A stretch of 64,000 nt of DNA, taken from assembly GCA_021527695.1 (NCBI GenBank), contig JAKFAO010000001.1, positions 124,001 to 188,000 on the forward strand, written 5' to 3'. The notes beneath the pieces are model-generated. The model did not search any database and was not told where the DNA came from. It saw only the letters and a program-made list of their open reading frames with translations. Positions within the stretch are counted from its first letter, which is position 1; every line of letters begins with the position of its first letter. This stretch comes from Naematelia aurantialba (Eukaryota; Basidiomycota; Tremellomycetes; Tremellales; Naemateliaceae). Below, piece by piece: positions 34,957-46,767 of this stretch. The translations under genes were made by a program, and so were the position numbers.

Positions 34957-35400
34957 TTAGCGTGATGACGAGTCCTCGTACTGTGTGTAGAGAAGCTGCT
35001 TGGGATATGTGGGGACGGGTGGTTGGACGGGTGGTTGGACGGGTGGTTGGACGGGTGGTTGGACGGGTGGTTGGATGGGCAGTTTGGACAGCAGGGAGCT
35101 TGCTTCTGTTTCGTGCCACCAGAGGTACCTTGTTGCATTTCTCGCAAGGCGTGAGTCATGAACACGCCTCCCAGCGTCTTCCAGGCATGACATATGCGCC
35201 GATGCCGCTGCCCATGCATGCCTCTGGGCACCCACTGGATCTGGCCAAGTTGTCTATGCAGTTGTGCCACATTCCCATCGGACGCGTCTCCACGTGGCAG
35301 CTGGTTTCCACCAGAGTGTATTCCATACATTCTGTCTCTGTCGTCGAAGCAGCATATAGCTCGACTGCATCGGTAGGTTGGACTGCAGGGGACAGCCAGG
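34957..35400. other. Intergenic with G-rich 12-bp repeat
   Basis: It lies between the NYN gene and zeta-COP, both on +. It contains the repeat at 35015-35074 and otherwise shows no feature. It should include the zeta-COP promoter. Confidence 0.5.
35015..35074. repeat. Five tandem ACGGGTGGTTGG units
   Basis: Five perfect copies of the 12-bp unit, each carrying a GGG and GG runs, with a sixth degenerate copy (ATGGGCAGTTTGG) after. The strand has G-quadruplex potential. Confidence 0.95.
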
Positions 35401-36770
35401 ATGGTGAGTCGAGGCGCCAAGCGTCAAGCGTCAAGCACCGATTCGGGTGGAAGCTGACCAAGGGTGCTCGTGCTTCCTGTGCTCGGTTGTCTGTTGTCTG
35501 TCCTGGATCTGCTGGTGGATATCGAACCGCTTCGCTCTCTTACTCTTGCCTGCGGCGTCTCTTGCTGCTCGCCTCGTGTCGCTCGTGTTGTGGTGTCCCT
35601 TGGCTCCCTCCCTCGCCTCGCTGCTGCCTCTTCCTCGGCCCGTCTGCCATCCGCCATCGCCCACCGTCGTCGACCTCTCCTTCCTCCCACCCCCATCGAC
35701 TCTCCGACCATCGACCCTCCATCTCCATCGACCCTGCATCTCCATCGACCCTCCATCTCCATCGACCCTGCCACCATCGACCTTCCGTCTCCACCTCCCC
35801 TCCACCACCTCCCACAGTCCAACCTCTCACTATACACCATCACCGCCCTCCTCATCCTCGACACGGACGGCCACCGCGTGCTCGCGAAGTACTATGCGCC
35901 GCCACACGACTCTGTGATCCCTGCTGAGCTTGGGGCCGGGCCGGGCGCGCCAGGCAGCGCAGGGCTCGGGACGGTCAAGGAGCAAAAGGCGTTTGAGAAG
36001 GGTGTGTGGGAGAAGATCCGGCGCGGTGGTGGTGCGTCTGTCGTTGTCTGCCCGCCGGACCATCCGTCGCCCACACCCGCTAACCCACACAGGCGAGATC
36101 CACCCCCTCCCGCCGCACCTCATCCTGACCCGCACGACCACCGACCTGACCTTCATCCTCGTCGGCCCGCTCGCGACGTCCAACGAACTCATGCTCCACC
36201 AGACGCTCACGGCCTTCCACGACGCCGTCTCGCTCCTCCTCCGCGGGCAGATTGAGAAGCGCAACGTCCTCGAGGGGCTGGACCTGATCATGCTTGCTGC
36301 GGATGAGACGGTGGACGATGGGTGAGTCGGGCTGGCATTTCTGCTTGTCTATTTTAGTTCTGTCTCTCTCTGCCCGTCTCAATTGCCGCCTGGCCGTTTT
36401 GTTTCTCATGCTGCTCCGTCCATCTCGCTACACCGGGGCTCTCGCTGCTATAACTCAACCATTGGTGGCGCGGGAGACCACCCATGGACCCCAGTCGTAT
36501 CGCCCTCAGAGATCTTGCGTCGAAGCGCCGACCGCCCCACTAACACCCCCAGGATCATCCTCGAGACCGACGCCGCAGCCATCGCAGCCCGCGTCTCAAG
36601 ACCCAAGGCCGACACCACCGACATTGTCATCAACGAGCAGACCATCATGAGTGCCTGTGCGTTTTCTGTACTCGTCTTGCGATTTCTGTACTCGTCTCGC
36701 GATGCAGCTGACGACCACGGCAGACTCGACACTCAAGGAACGCGTGTCACAACGTATCGGACAGCTGTAG
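35401..36770 (+). CDS. RET3: Coatomer subunit zeta
   Basis: The small longin-fold subunit of the COPI coat F-subcomplex, needed for Golgi-to-ER vesicles; about 190 aa. The start ATG at 35401-35403 is immediately followed by a gtgagt donor. The intron runs to 35817 (...cccacag) and the protein continues [18 protein letters not shown] and [11 protein letters not shown]. This gives the family-typical MSNLSLYT start. Later blocks are [76 protein letters not shown] and [14 protein letters not shown]. All downstream junctions are in phase. The stop is TAG at 36768-36770. The first intron contains an 18-bp CCATCTCCATCGACCCTC repeat at about 35690-35785. Confidence 0.9.
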
Positions 36771-36936
36771 ACAATTACCATGGGATGCATGCAATATACC
36801 CTGCCTCGTGTGCTCCTCCGCTCTCGTCGCCTCGGCAGCGAGCTCTATCGTCTAAGTTGTGATCGAGCGGTACAACATGCAAGCTAGAGATACAACATGG
36901 CTATGGAAACGATTAGCCTGGGTGGATACCGGCGTT

Positions 36937-38489
36937 CTAGCTGGATTGGGCTGCGAGATGTGCGAGATCAGCGAGATTGATCGGGCTCTGCGGCGTGCCG
37001 GTCTCGAGGAACTGGATGATATTGTCGATCACCTCGGCGTTCATGCTCGGGCCCATGCTGTCTGGATTTGGCGCACAGTGTGGCGACAAGGTCTGTGATG
37101 CGTCAGTGGCAGCTTGAGCAACCTCGGCTCGTGTGGTGCTGCCGTGTTGCGCGGTATGGCAAGTGGGGACTCGGACTCACGACGTTGTGGTTGGTGAGTA
37201 GTTTGGGATGGGCCGTGGGCTCGTTTTCGTAGACGTCGAGCGCGGCGCGCATGACTGGTCACGTCAGTGTCAGTGTCGACGCCGTGCGGCGTGGCGGAGA
37301 ACGCAGACTTAGACTTGCCCTTTCCACTGTCCAGGGCGTCGACTAGCGCCTCTTCGTCGATACAGGGCCCCCTCCCTGTCTTGATCAGCGACACTCAGAA
37401 AGAAGGATGGACTGGACGCACCGACGTTGACGACGACGACGCCGTGGCGCATCTTGGCGAGCGCGTCGCGGGAGACGATGCGCCTCGTGGCCTCTGTCAA
37501 CGGACAGGTGAGGACGACGACCTCGGCCCACGCCCAGACGGCGTCCAGCGACGCGAGCCAGGTGTACCCGCAGCCCACGCGCTCCCGGCGATTAAAGTAC
37601 CGGACGTGGCGGGCGCCGAGGGCGGTGAGCGCCTGGGCGAGCTGCAGGCCGATGTTGCCGAGGCCGATGATCGCGATGCGGGCGGTACGGTGCGACAGCG
37701 TGCGCACGGCGGGGTCCTGAAAGTGCCCAAGACGCATCGAGTGGTCCTGCCTCGTCAGCGGCTGCGCCGAGGGCCAGGAAGTAGAGTGTACCTGGGGAGT
37801 CACGCCGCGCATGGCAGCGAGGGTCAGAGCGAGCGCGCCATCGGCCGTGCGCTGGCCGACGGCAAATGGCGAATTGGCATACACACATCCACTGCATTGT
37901 CAGCTCGGCCAGGCTGGCGGGCGGACGGGCAGACGGGATAGAAGGGACAGACGGGCAGACGGGCAGACGGGCAGAAGGCAAAAGGCAGAAAAGACAAAAC
38001 CTACTTGGCCGTGAGGTACGCCACATCAGTCTTCTCGTACCCCGCTCCAGGGGTGACGAGCAGCCTGCATCCGGGAAACAGCGGACTGACGAGGGATGCG
38101 TCAAACTGGCTCGGGAATTTCTCGCACCAGCCCCATGTTGCCTGTGTAGTCAGCGAGGCCTTTTTTTACCAGCGACGTAATCAGAAGACTTGTATCCAGT
38201 AGACTGTAGAGAAAGAGATTTGCTGAGAAGTAGGTTGTATAGAAGTAGAATAGAGAAAGACATTTGTAGAAAAGTAGAGACATGACACGCAACGCACCCC
38301 GAAAGCCACAAACGGGCCATGCTCGTGAACCGCCGCCGCGATAGACACCGCGACGTCCTCGAGACCCCCCCTCGGGACGGTGTACACGTCGGCGACCGCG
38401 CGCAGCGCCGCGTCGGCCTTGTCGTCGCCTGACGTCGGGCCGAGCAGGAGCACGCGGGGACGTGTTGGGCTCGAGACGGCGATGGGCAT
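36937..38489 (-). CDS. D-isomer-specific 2-hydroxyacid dehydrogenase
   Basis: An NAD(P)H-dependent reductase of 2-oxoacids such as glyoxylate or hydroxypyruvate; substrate not determinable. The start MPIAVSSPTRPRVLLLGPTS is at 38489. The substrate domain shows PGCRLLVTPGAGYEKTDVAY and VYANSPFAVGQRTADGALAL. The Rossmann core is RIAIIGLGNIGLQLAQAL (GxGxxG), with VVVLTCPLTEATRRIV and AKMRHGVVVVNVGA. The end reads ALDVYENEPTAHPKLL and, after an intron, SPHCAPNPDSMGPSMNAEV with the catalytic-His region, stopping at 36937-36939 after HLAAQSS. Two introns carry repeats: an AT-rich AGAAGTAG array at 38190-38285 and a TCTGCCCG array at 37920-37985. It is convergent with zeta-COP, 166 bp apart. Confidence 0.88.
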
Positions 38490-39381
38490 GGTGTGTTGCC
38501 CACTAGTCGCTAGGCTGTACAGTGATGCAGAAGTAGGAGGCTCGAATGTGAACGACTAAACTATGAAGTAGCGGACGCGGCAATAGGACTATACAGTGAT
38601 GCAGCAGGCGAAGCTAGAGTACTGTATACACTACGAGGATACAGAACGGAAGACATCGCGCACCGCGACATGCCTGCGATTATATACTCCAGCCTGGTCG
38701 GCCTTATCTGCCCCTCGTGAGACGCAACACTGCGACGCAGCTGGCCTGGCCTGGCACGCCTGACATGCCGCCTGGACCCAACGTACCCTGGACGCCAACT
38801 CGGCCAGGCTGGAGAGCAGCCGCAGAGACAGAGACGCAGTCGCAGCCGCAGACGCAGACGAGAACATTGGTTCGTCATGGTTGCAAGTTTGCAAAAAGTG
38901 AGACAGCGCAGGAACCGGCCGGATCTTGGCAGCGTTTATTTGTTTGCTTGGTCCGTCTGCTCCGTCGGCTGCTCCTTGCTTTTATAAGTGACTACCAGCG
39001 GGCAGCGAGGAGGCAGTACCACCAGCAGTAGCAGCGCATGGACATCGCCCGCATGCCAGAGTCTCAAAATGTGTATACTAGAGACGCAAGTGCAAGTGCC
39101 GCAGAGTGTAAAACGTGCAAGGCAGTCAGCCGGGAAGCAAAACCCGCAGCGACGTGATCCGGCCGGAACTTGTGCCGCTTTCCTTCCCGCCGACGTCTTG
39201 GCAGCTTTCATCAAGTAGACAGCCGGACGCCCGAGAATCGCGCGAGAAAGATCATGCATGCTATCTACATTTTCAAGCTGCAATCCTCGGACACTCTCGC
39301 CAGCGCAACCCGAGCTCGACCCACACAAAGAGGGTGCTAGCAGACAGCGGCCTAGTGGACCATAGCCTAGCGGACAATGGC
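38490..39381. other. Intergenic, no gene recognised
   Basis: Upstream region of the hydroxyacid dehydrogenase and 3' region of prolyl-tRNA synthetase. There is a CAGACGCAGTCGCAGCCGCAG-like stretch near 38828-38862. No tRNA, snoRNA or conserved ORF is seen. Confidence 0.45.
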
Positions 39382-42300
39382 CTAGTAACCTACGTGCACG
39401 TTAGCAGGCGCGAGACACAGAACGCATAACGCAATACCAGACCGCAGACCGCATGCACAGGATAGAGCAAAGGGCGAGTGAACGGCCAAAGCAGGTGCAA
39501 GAGGAGCAAGAACAAGAGCAGTACTTACTGCGCCCAAACATGGTCCAGCTCTTTGCCTGTTTCCCGCACTGGACGCACTTTTGCTCCTCTCCATCTGGGA
39601 ACGGCCCGAACCGCTCCTGGTCGAATGGGATACAGAGGGACTTTGCGCCTGCTGACGGCGCCTTGGCGTCTTCTTGCTGGCCCTGGTTCGACCTGCAGCA
39701 TATCAGTCACGCGCTCTCCGTCTGCTCCCACCGGGCGAGAGGGGGCGTTCGGTGAAGCAGAGACATGCGAGGTTTGGCGAAAAATGGAGTGAATGTGTGT
39801 GTGTGGGTGTGGGTGTGTGTGCATGGCTGTATGGACAGATGCGGGCAGGAACCGGCACTCACTGGGTCTTGCTTCGCTCCTTGATATCGTCCTCACACTG
39901 GCCATCCTCACACCACGGCAAGACCAACACATTCTTCGCGTCCAAGGTCGGCACCACGTCATCCCACTTTGTGACCTTGATGAGGTGCGAATCAAACTTT
40001 GCCGATGCGCGCGCCAGCATCTCGGCCTGGATGTCGTCTAAGAACGTGCGGACCGTGTTGGCGATATCGGGCAGGGGCATGGACGACTTGTTGTTGTCGT
40101 ACCGACGCACAGCGAGAGTCGAGTTGCTTGCGATATCCCGCGGACCCAGCTCGAGGCGTAATGGCACACCCTGGAAATCAGCGCAGCCCAACTCAACTCC
40201 AGGGCTCGAAACTGCAGGATTTGAGATCCAGAGTCTGGAATCCAGTATTTTGGCTCCAAATTTATGATGCAGACTTGGGATCCAGAGACGTGACCCAGAC
40301 TAAGACTCGACTACTCACTCGCATCTCCCAGTCGTTAAACTTCCAGCCGGGGGTGTATCCCTCGCGCAAGTCCGCCTTTGCCCGGATCCCCGCAGCAATC
40401 AACGTCCGTTCCAGCTTCTGGCACTCGTCGTAGATGACCTGGTTCTTGCCGTCGATCTTGCTCAGACCAACCGGAACAATCACGACCTGCTGCAGCGCCA
40501 CGCGAGGGGGGAGGACCAGCCCCTGGTCGTCGCCGTGGACCATGACCATCACACCCAGTGTCCGCGTCGAGAGACCCCACGAGTTCTGGAACACGGGCAC
40601 GCGATTGTCCTTGCCCTCGACCGGCTGCCTGTCTGGCGACTCGACGGTGATTTCAAACATTTTCGAAAAGTTCTGACCGAGGTGATGCGACGTCGCCCCC
40701 TGGATACCGCGCCCGGTGGTAGGAATGAAGCCTTCGACGGTGGTAGTGTAGTCGGCGCCGGCAAATTTTTCGTTCTCAGACTTCTTGCCTGGAATGACAG
40801 GCACAGCCAGGAGGTCGGTGTAGACGCGGCGGTACAGGTCCAGGATGTCGAGGACCTCCTTCTCTGCTTCCGATTTGTATAGGAACGCGGTATGGCCCTC
40901 TTGCCACAAGAACTCTCGGGTGCGCAGGAAGGGTTCTAGCCGGGGTCAGCTGGTACTGACGATGGTATCGAGAGACTGACGAGGATTTTTAAACTCCCAG
41001 CGGACGACCGAGTTCCACTGGTTCAGTTTGAGGGGGAGATCTCGGTGCGACTGGATCCACTTTGCGTAGTCTACGAGTGTCAGCGGCGTTCCCTTCAGTG
41101 AAGCTTCGCGTTGACACTCACATGGGTACATGACGGTCTCGGATGTTGGCCTGATGGCTATATGTTCCTCGAGATCTGACTTGCCCCTGCGAACATGAGC
41201 TCTCTTTTGGACCATGTGGGATTGGCGTCTCCTGGACCACGGGGATTTGGCCCCTCTCCTGGAGTATTTGGGAGTTTTCGTAAGGACGCCCAACTCACGC
41301 TTTCGTGACCCATGCGACCTCTGGGGCGAAACCCTCGATGTGATCCTTCTCCTTTTCGAGCCGCGCCTTGGACACAAACATGGGGAAGTAGCAGTCCTGG
41401 ACGCCGAGCTTCTTGATCTCGTCATCGAACCAAGCTGGTCCGTCAGCGACGGATTCTCAGGATGAGTGGAGCAGACGTAAACCACGAGTAGGAGAGGAGT
41501 AGATGTAACCATGAGTAGGAGTGGAGTAAATGTAACCATGAGTAGGAGTGGAGCAGATGTAAACCACAGATAGTGGGGTAGATGCTCAAGTAGGATCGAG
41601 TAGATGTAAACCACGAGTGCACTAGAGAGTTCAAGCACACTAATCGACGTACTTTGGATAGTCTGCCAGATGGTATATGACCATGGCCTGAGGATATAAC
41701 AGCCCGAGATGTCGTAGTAGTCCAGCATCTGCCCCTTGATGAGGACCTACGCTGGGTCAGCGGGACAGAGCAGAGAGGAGCAGAGGTCGCTGACATCAGT
41801 ATACCAGCCTGGGAAGTCTTCCTCCTTCTTGTACTGGATAGCCATCTCGTACAGGTCCTCATCCTTCTTGACTGTCTGGGGCTTTGCAGTTCCCACCGGC
41901 CTGCGGTGGTCAGCTCATTACTCGATGACGACCAGCCAGGCAAGAGACAAGCGAAACAGCGCATCGCTCGTTGATCGGTCTGTGACAGACTAGGCACACT
42001 CACGCTGCTGCCTCTTTGGTCTCCTTCTTCGCTGGCTCGGGAGCGCTCGCCTTGAGTTCCTCAAAATCGACCACTCGCACACCCGGCTCGCCCGTCACCA
42101 GACTCTCCAGGTAGGCCTTGACGTCGACGCCCCGCAGGAGGATCGTGGTGCTCGAGCTCGTGAGGTGGACTGCGTACTCTTCGGTGCTGCTGGCCACGGC
42201 CGAGTCGAGAACGACGTGCAGGCTAGCCGGGACGGGCGATGGGAGGGGGAGGGGCGAGACGTCGTCCTTTGACGACGCGGAGGGAAGGACCTCGCGAATC

Positions 42301-42785
42301 AGGTCTTCGGACGCGAGTCGGAGGTCTTTCAGGTTCAGGAGCGCGCCGAGCGCTCCAGAGGGCGTCTGCGTCGATTCGGCAGCGAGGACGAGCACGGGCG
42401 TGGGGGCGGCAGACTTGGCGGTCTTGGGCTTGAACAGGAGCTAAGAGGGGGGTATTAGCATAATCCCCAGGCCAGCATTCGCCCCATGCCAGCCAAAGAC
42501 TGGCAGACTGGATATCCATCTGTCTATGCCAGACACCACAAAACCCAGAGCAAACAGCACATCCACTACCACAGCACGCAGCGCCACCACTACCACAGCA
42601 CGCAGCGCCGACCCGTACTCAACACTCACAGTCTTGGTCAACGCCACCGCTCCCTTTCCAGCCTTCTCCAACTGAGCTTTCCAGGCCTCTCCGCCAGCCA
42701 CGGCCTCGTGCCTCAGCACCTCGGGGAACGAGATACGGAGGTTCTCCAGCCGGGCGAGGATGTCCGCATCGCTAATGCCGCTCAT
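39382..42785 (-). CDS. Prolyl-tRNA synthetase, eukaryotic/archaeal type
   Basis: Class II synthetase charging tRNA-Pro; about 730 aa. ATG 42785 gives [20 protein letters not shown]. An N-terminal YbaK/ProX-like editing domain ([20 protein letters not shown]) precedes the catalytic core: [51 protein letters not shown], motif 2 [16 protein letters not shown], and [17 protein letters not shown]. The anticodon-binding part has [16 protein letters not shown] and [18 protein letters not shown]. The C-terminal zinc-type domain contains CVQCGKQ, and the protein ends WTMFGRSY. The final Ser-Tyr-stop is encoded by an 8-nt exon 39382-39389 after a 139-bp intron (gtaagt...gtgcacgtag). The intron at about 41436-41656 holds 30-bp minisatellites. 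The open frame extends upstream to 43070. Confidence 0.93.
41470..41640. repeat. About 30-bp minisatellite in ProRS intron
   Basis: Four to five degenerate copies of GTAGATGTAACCATGAGTAG-type units fill most of one intron of the prolyl-tRNA synthetase gene. Confidence 0.8.
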
Positions 42786-43302
42786 GGTGGGGAAGAACGG
42801 GACCCGCTGTCGTTTCCAGGTACTGCTGCTCGACGTGAAGTGCCGGTTGCTGCTGAAGCGGCTGAAGGGTACCGAGCTAAAAGGACGAATGGGGTGAAAG
42901 GGTAAAGTTGCGCCGCTGATATCGCGGCTGTTGCGACTGCTGCTGTGCACGCTAGGGGTACAGAATAGACGTGGAGAAAGTAGATAGAACGATACTGGGC
43001 GCTGTATGAGCCGAGAGCGATGGATCATCAACTGTACAACGTCGACGAGTCGACTTTGCCCATTTTCCACCCAAATGGATAATCAGATCACCGACTTTCC
43101 TGATAGCATTTCGGCGCGTCACAATCAAACGCAGCAAAGCCACGTCACACACTTCACATCTCACTCTTAAGCAACGGCAGTGTGACATACGCCAGCAGCC
43201 AGCCAAGAGCCATATAGGACGCCCACATGCAGCCGGCAGAGCAGCGACCCGCATCCACACCCACCATCAAGCGAAATCGTGCATGCAGTCGTCAACAAAC
43301 GC
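42786..43302. other. ProRS upstream region, in-frame presequence-like extension
   Basis: The ProRS frame stays open to 43070. Met codons upstream would add up to 95 residues rich in Arg, Ser and Phe (MIHRSRLIQRPVSFYLLSPR). No other gene is seen between ProRS and the beta'-COP stop at 43303. Confidence 0.45.
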
Positions 43303-46300
43303 CTATTTCTTGCCCTTCTTCTTCTTCCCCCCTCCTCCCGAAGGCGCCGGTGCCTCTGTCTCTGGGGGTTCTGTTGGCGTCGGCGCGTCCTCTGCAGCCG
43401 CTGTCTCTTCAGCTACGACCATGGTCAGCTTCTTTCTCACACAAGCACCTTGAAACGAGTAAACAGTGCCAAATGCCACTCACGCTCCGCCTCGTCTGCC
43501 TTGCCATTCCCAATAGTCACCTCCTTGACCTTGTCCGCGAGGTCTTCCACCGTCTCTTTCGCTCCGTCCACCACACTCTCCACGATGCCCTTGTCCTCGG
43601 GCTTGGACTCTGGCTTGGGTTCCTCAATCTCCTCAGTCTCGTTCTCCACCATCACTCCACTTCCCTCTCCATCCGGAACGCCACTGCCCGTCCAGCCCTC
43701 TGTAAACAGCTCTCCATCATCTTCGGGATCGGCGATGACTTGCGCCAGCTTCGGCTTCCCACTCGACTCGAGCTCTTGGCGCCAGCTCTTGACGATCCCA
43801 GGGATAAGTTGAGGGGCGTAAGAGCGCGCAAACAGCGCAGCTTCCGGCAACCGCCCAGTGGAGGCTAGAAGATCCACACAAGCAGCTGGCTCGCCCAGCT
43901 GCAGGTACGCTGCAAATGCGATGTTGTTCTGGCCCTTTGATGCCGCAAGTTTGGCAAGTCGCTCCATACCGCTTCGGTCTGAGAGCGACGAATACAGCAA
44001 TAGAAGTGCAGGCAGATCACCAGCCTTTTCGAACGCCTCTTGAGCGAGCTCCATCTGCCAAGCCGCAAGAGCTTTGTCGCCCACGAGTTTCCACTTGGGT
44101 TGAGACCCGGCCTCAGGGGCGGCGCGGACAAGCGAAAGAGCAGTTTCCAGATCGTTCAGACCAATGGCAAGCTCAAACCGGTGATCAGGATCAGTCGAGA
44201 CTGATAGAGCCAGTTCTTTCAGATCTTGCGTTTCGAGGAAGCGAGCGATGCGGTTGCGTTGTTCGGGTGGGATGGATGGAAGCATCTGCTCGGCCGCTGC
44301 CATGTCGCCACGAAGCACAGCCGATTGGTACTCGATGACTGGCAAGAGCAGGCTGTACGATGAGATGTTCATGTCCTTGTCGGTGACAAAGACACGGTTG
44401 TAGGTGGGCAGATAGCCGAGAAGATAGATGGCCCTAAATTAATCAGTAATGATACACGATCTGCACGTACGTGTCAAAGTGGTTGATGACCTGTGACTGA
44501 TCACCGACGAGGTAGTTGAGCCGATTAGTAGCAGTGGTATAGATGAAGCAGTCGCCAATCCACTTGCTGGTCTTGACTCTGTGGTGCGTCAGCACGCGTT
44601 CTGGACGGATCAACGAATACGACCCACTTCTCCGAGACCTCTGCTACAAGCTCAAAGGCCTCCTCGACCCCTTCGTCACCGAGCGGCAATCCAGCGTCCA
44701 CATGGGAGTTGTAGGCTTCTCGGTCAAACTTGAGGACGTAGAAGGAATCTTCGCTGGTGATGGCCACGAGTTCTCCACTGCCGGACCACGATACGTCTGT
44801 CGCGTCGACTTCGATACGCCTGACGACAGCCCCAGTCTCCCAGTCCCAGAACATGACAAAGCCGCTTCCCCTCGCCGCAAGGAGGGTACCGCCGTGAACA
44901 CCTTCGATTCCCCATGTGATGGCCGACTTGATGAGGCCCGGTCGCTCTTTGAAGCTCCGGTAAACGCGCAGCTTCGACTTGCCTTCTTGCACGGCGTAGG
45001 TGTTCGAGTCTCCTGCCCAAGCGAACGAGGTGCCTGAGCCAAAAGCCTTGTTGCGCCAGGCAAGGGCTGTGTAGATGATATATTCTCCATCGCCACAGAC
45101 AGTGACGAAGCGCCCATTCGGAGAGTGCTGGAGGGATTGTGGGTAGACTTCGGTGGTGCCAAGATCACGAAGTGGTACAGAAAGCCGCTGACCGTCTTCG
45201 ATGGCTTCGCCTGGAAAAATCAGTCTAGCACGAACAAGGGAAAGGATGAGACTGACCATCTGCGCCGATGGCCGAAACATTTGCCGTGAGAATCTCAGTG
45301 TTCCGGGCGTAGACGATCTTTCCTCCTGCATCCATCGACACTGATGGCTCGTCGCGCCCAAGCTGGCAAGATCAGCGGCATCCTCTGGTTGATCAGATAC
45401 TCACTTTGATGACCACGGCACCCTCATCGTAACCGACGGCAATTTCGTTTCCTGACTTCCGGTAGGCGACACACCATGCTCTCTCCAGGCCGTAACTCAA
45501 GGTGTTTTCGAGGCGGTACGTCGAAGAATGCCATAGCTTGATAGTCCCGTCCTCCGACCCAGAAACGAGGAGCGGAAGAGAGGGGTGGAAGATGGCGAAG
45601 GAGACGTTGGCGGTGTGTGATTCAAGTGTCTGAACGCATGATTTGGCATGGTAGTCCCAGATCTTGACGGTCCTGAGTTACGTATCAGCTTCACCGTATG
45701 ACTCTGGTGGAAGCGTACAGGAGAGGGGACGTTGCGGAGAAAGAGGGGGGAGGAGGTGGCTGGACAGGCTGTAGGAGGATGCTTACCGGTCATCACCTGT
45801 AGTGACGATGTATGGCCTGTCTCCTCCGTGATAGTAGTCGACGTAATTGACACCTTTCTCATGCGCCTCGAGACTAAAGTTGGGTACCGGGTTGCCGAGC
45901 GACCATATCTTGACGGTGTGATCCAGACAAGCTGACGCAAACGTCTGAGGATCTTTTGGGTTGATTGCCATGGCCATGATGTAGTGCGTATGTCCTTCGA
46001 ATATCTACACCGAGCATCCATGCGTCAGCATGGCGTCGTCGACCGCGACTAGCCTCCAGCCTTCGGAACTCTCGCCGCGCCAAGAAAAGGGTGGACAGCT
46101 CGCGCTCACCTGGACACAACGCCATCCCTTGTCCCAGTCCCAGCACTTGATGGTCATATCGTCACTTCCGGTGAGAACGAGACTGAGCGTCGGGTGCACG
46201 GTCAGACACCGGATGTAGTCGGGGTGCGCCTCGAACGAGGTGATTTTCTCCCCGGTCGAGATGTTGTAGATCCGAAGTTGGAAGTCGTCCGAGCCAGACA

Positions 46301-46767
46301 CAAACTGCTCGCCTTCAGTGCCATGTCATGCCTGAGAACAGACCGCCGAACGCCCGCTGAACAGGAGCACGGTGACTCACCCAGTTCTTGCGCGCGATGT
46401 ATCGCACGCATCGGACAGGCACGTCGGTCACCTCGAACGTCTTGAGATCGGTTTGCGTCTCATAGTCCCAGATCTTTACTTGGCCATTACTTCATACCAC
46501 TATTAGCCGCGATACAGACAGACCAGGCGGTACGGCGCAGAGACGAGCGGAACGTACTATAAACCGCAGATCACATGAGGCTCGGTAGGATGAAAGTCGA
46601 CAGATTTTACCCTGTCTGACCGAGCGAGCAATTTGCGCTATCACCCATCGTCAGCACTGTCGTCGGGGTGTATGGGAGCGAGAAGGCGCTCACGGTGATA
46701 TCTAGGAGCATAGGCTATCGAGAGTGTTAGCTGTGACACACGTGAATCGTAACAAGGAGCATACCAT
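43303..46767 (-). CDS. SEC27: Coatomer subunit beta' (Sec27)
   Basis: A COPI outer-coat (B-subcomplex) subunit that recognises dilysine cargo; about 850 aa. The N-terminus reads MPMLLDIT, then [22 protein letters not shown] repeats of the first propeller include [59 protein letters not shown] and [19 protein letters not shown]. The second propeller has [20 protein letters not shown] and [19 protein letters not shown]. The alpha-solenoid begins [20 protein letters not shown], and a Glu/Lys-rich tail ends KKKKKGKK at 43303. The ATG at 46765-46767 is followed directly by a gtatgc donor; intron 46715-46764 joins it to CCT ATG CTC. The second Met (46711) is an alternative start. Confidence 0.92.

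Noticed and set aside
35464..36255. Continuous open frame of over 260 codons across zeta-COP
   Set aside because: It runs through the first intron and ends in intron-derived sequence; conserved zeta-COP blocks require splicing at 35817 and after GG near 36030.
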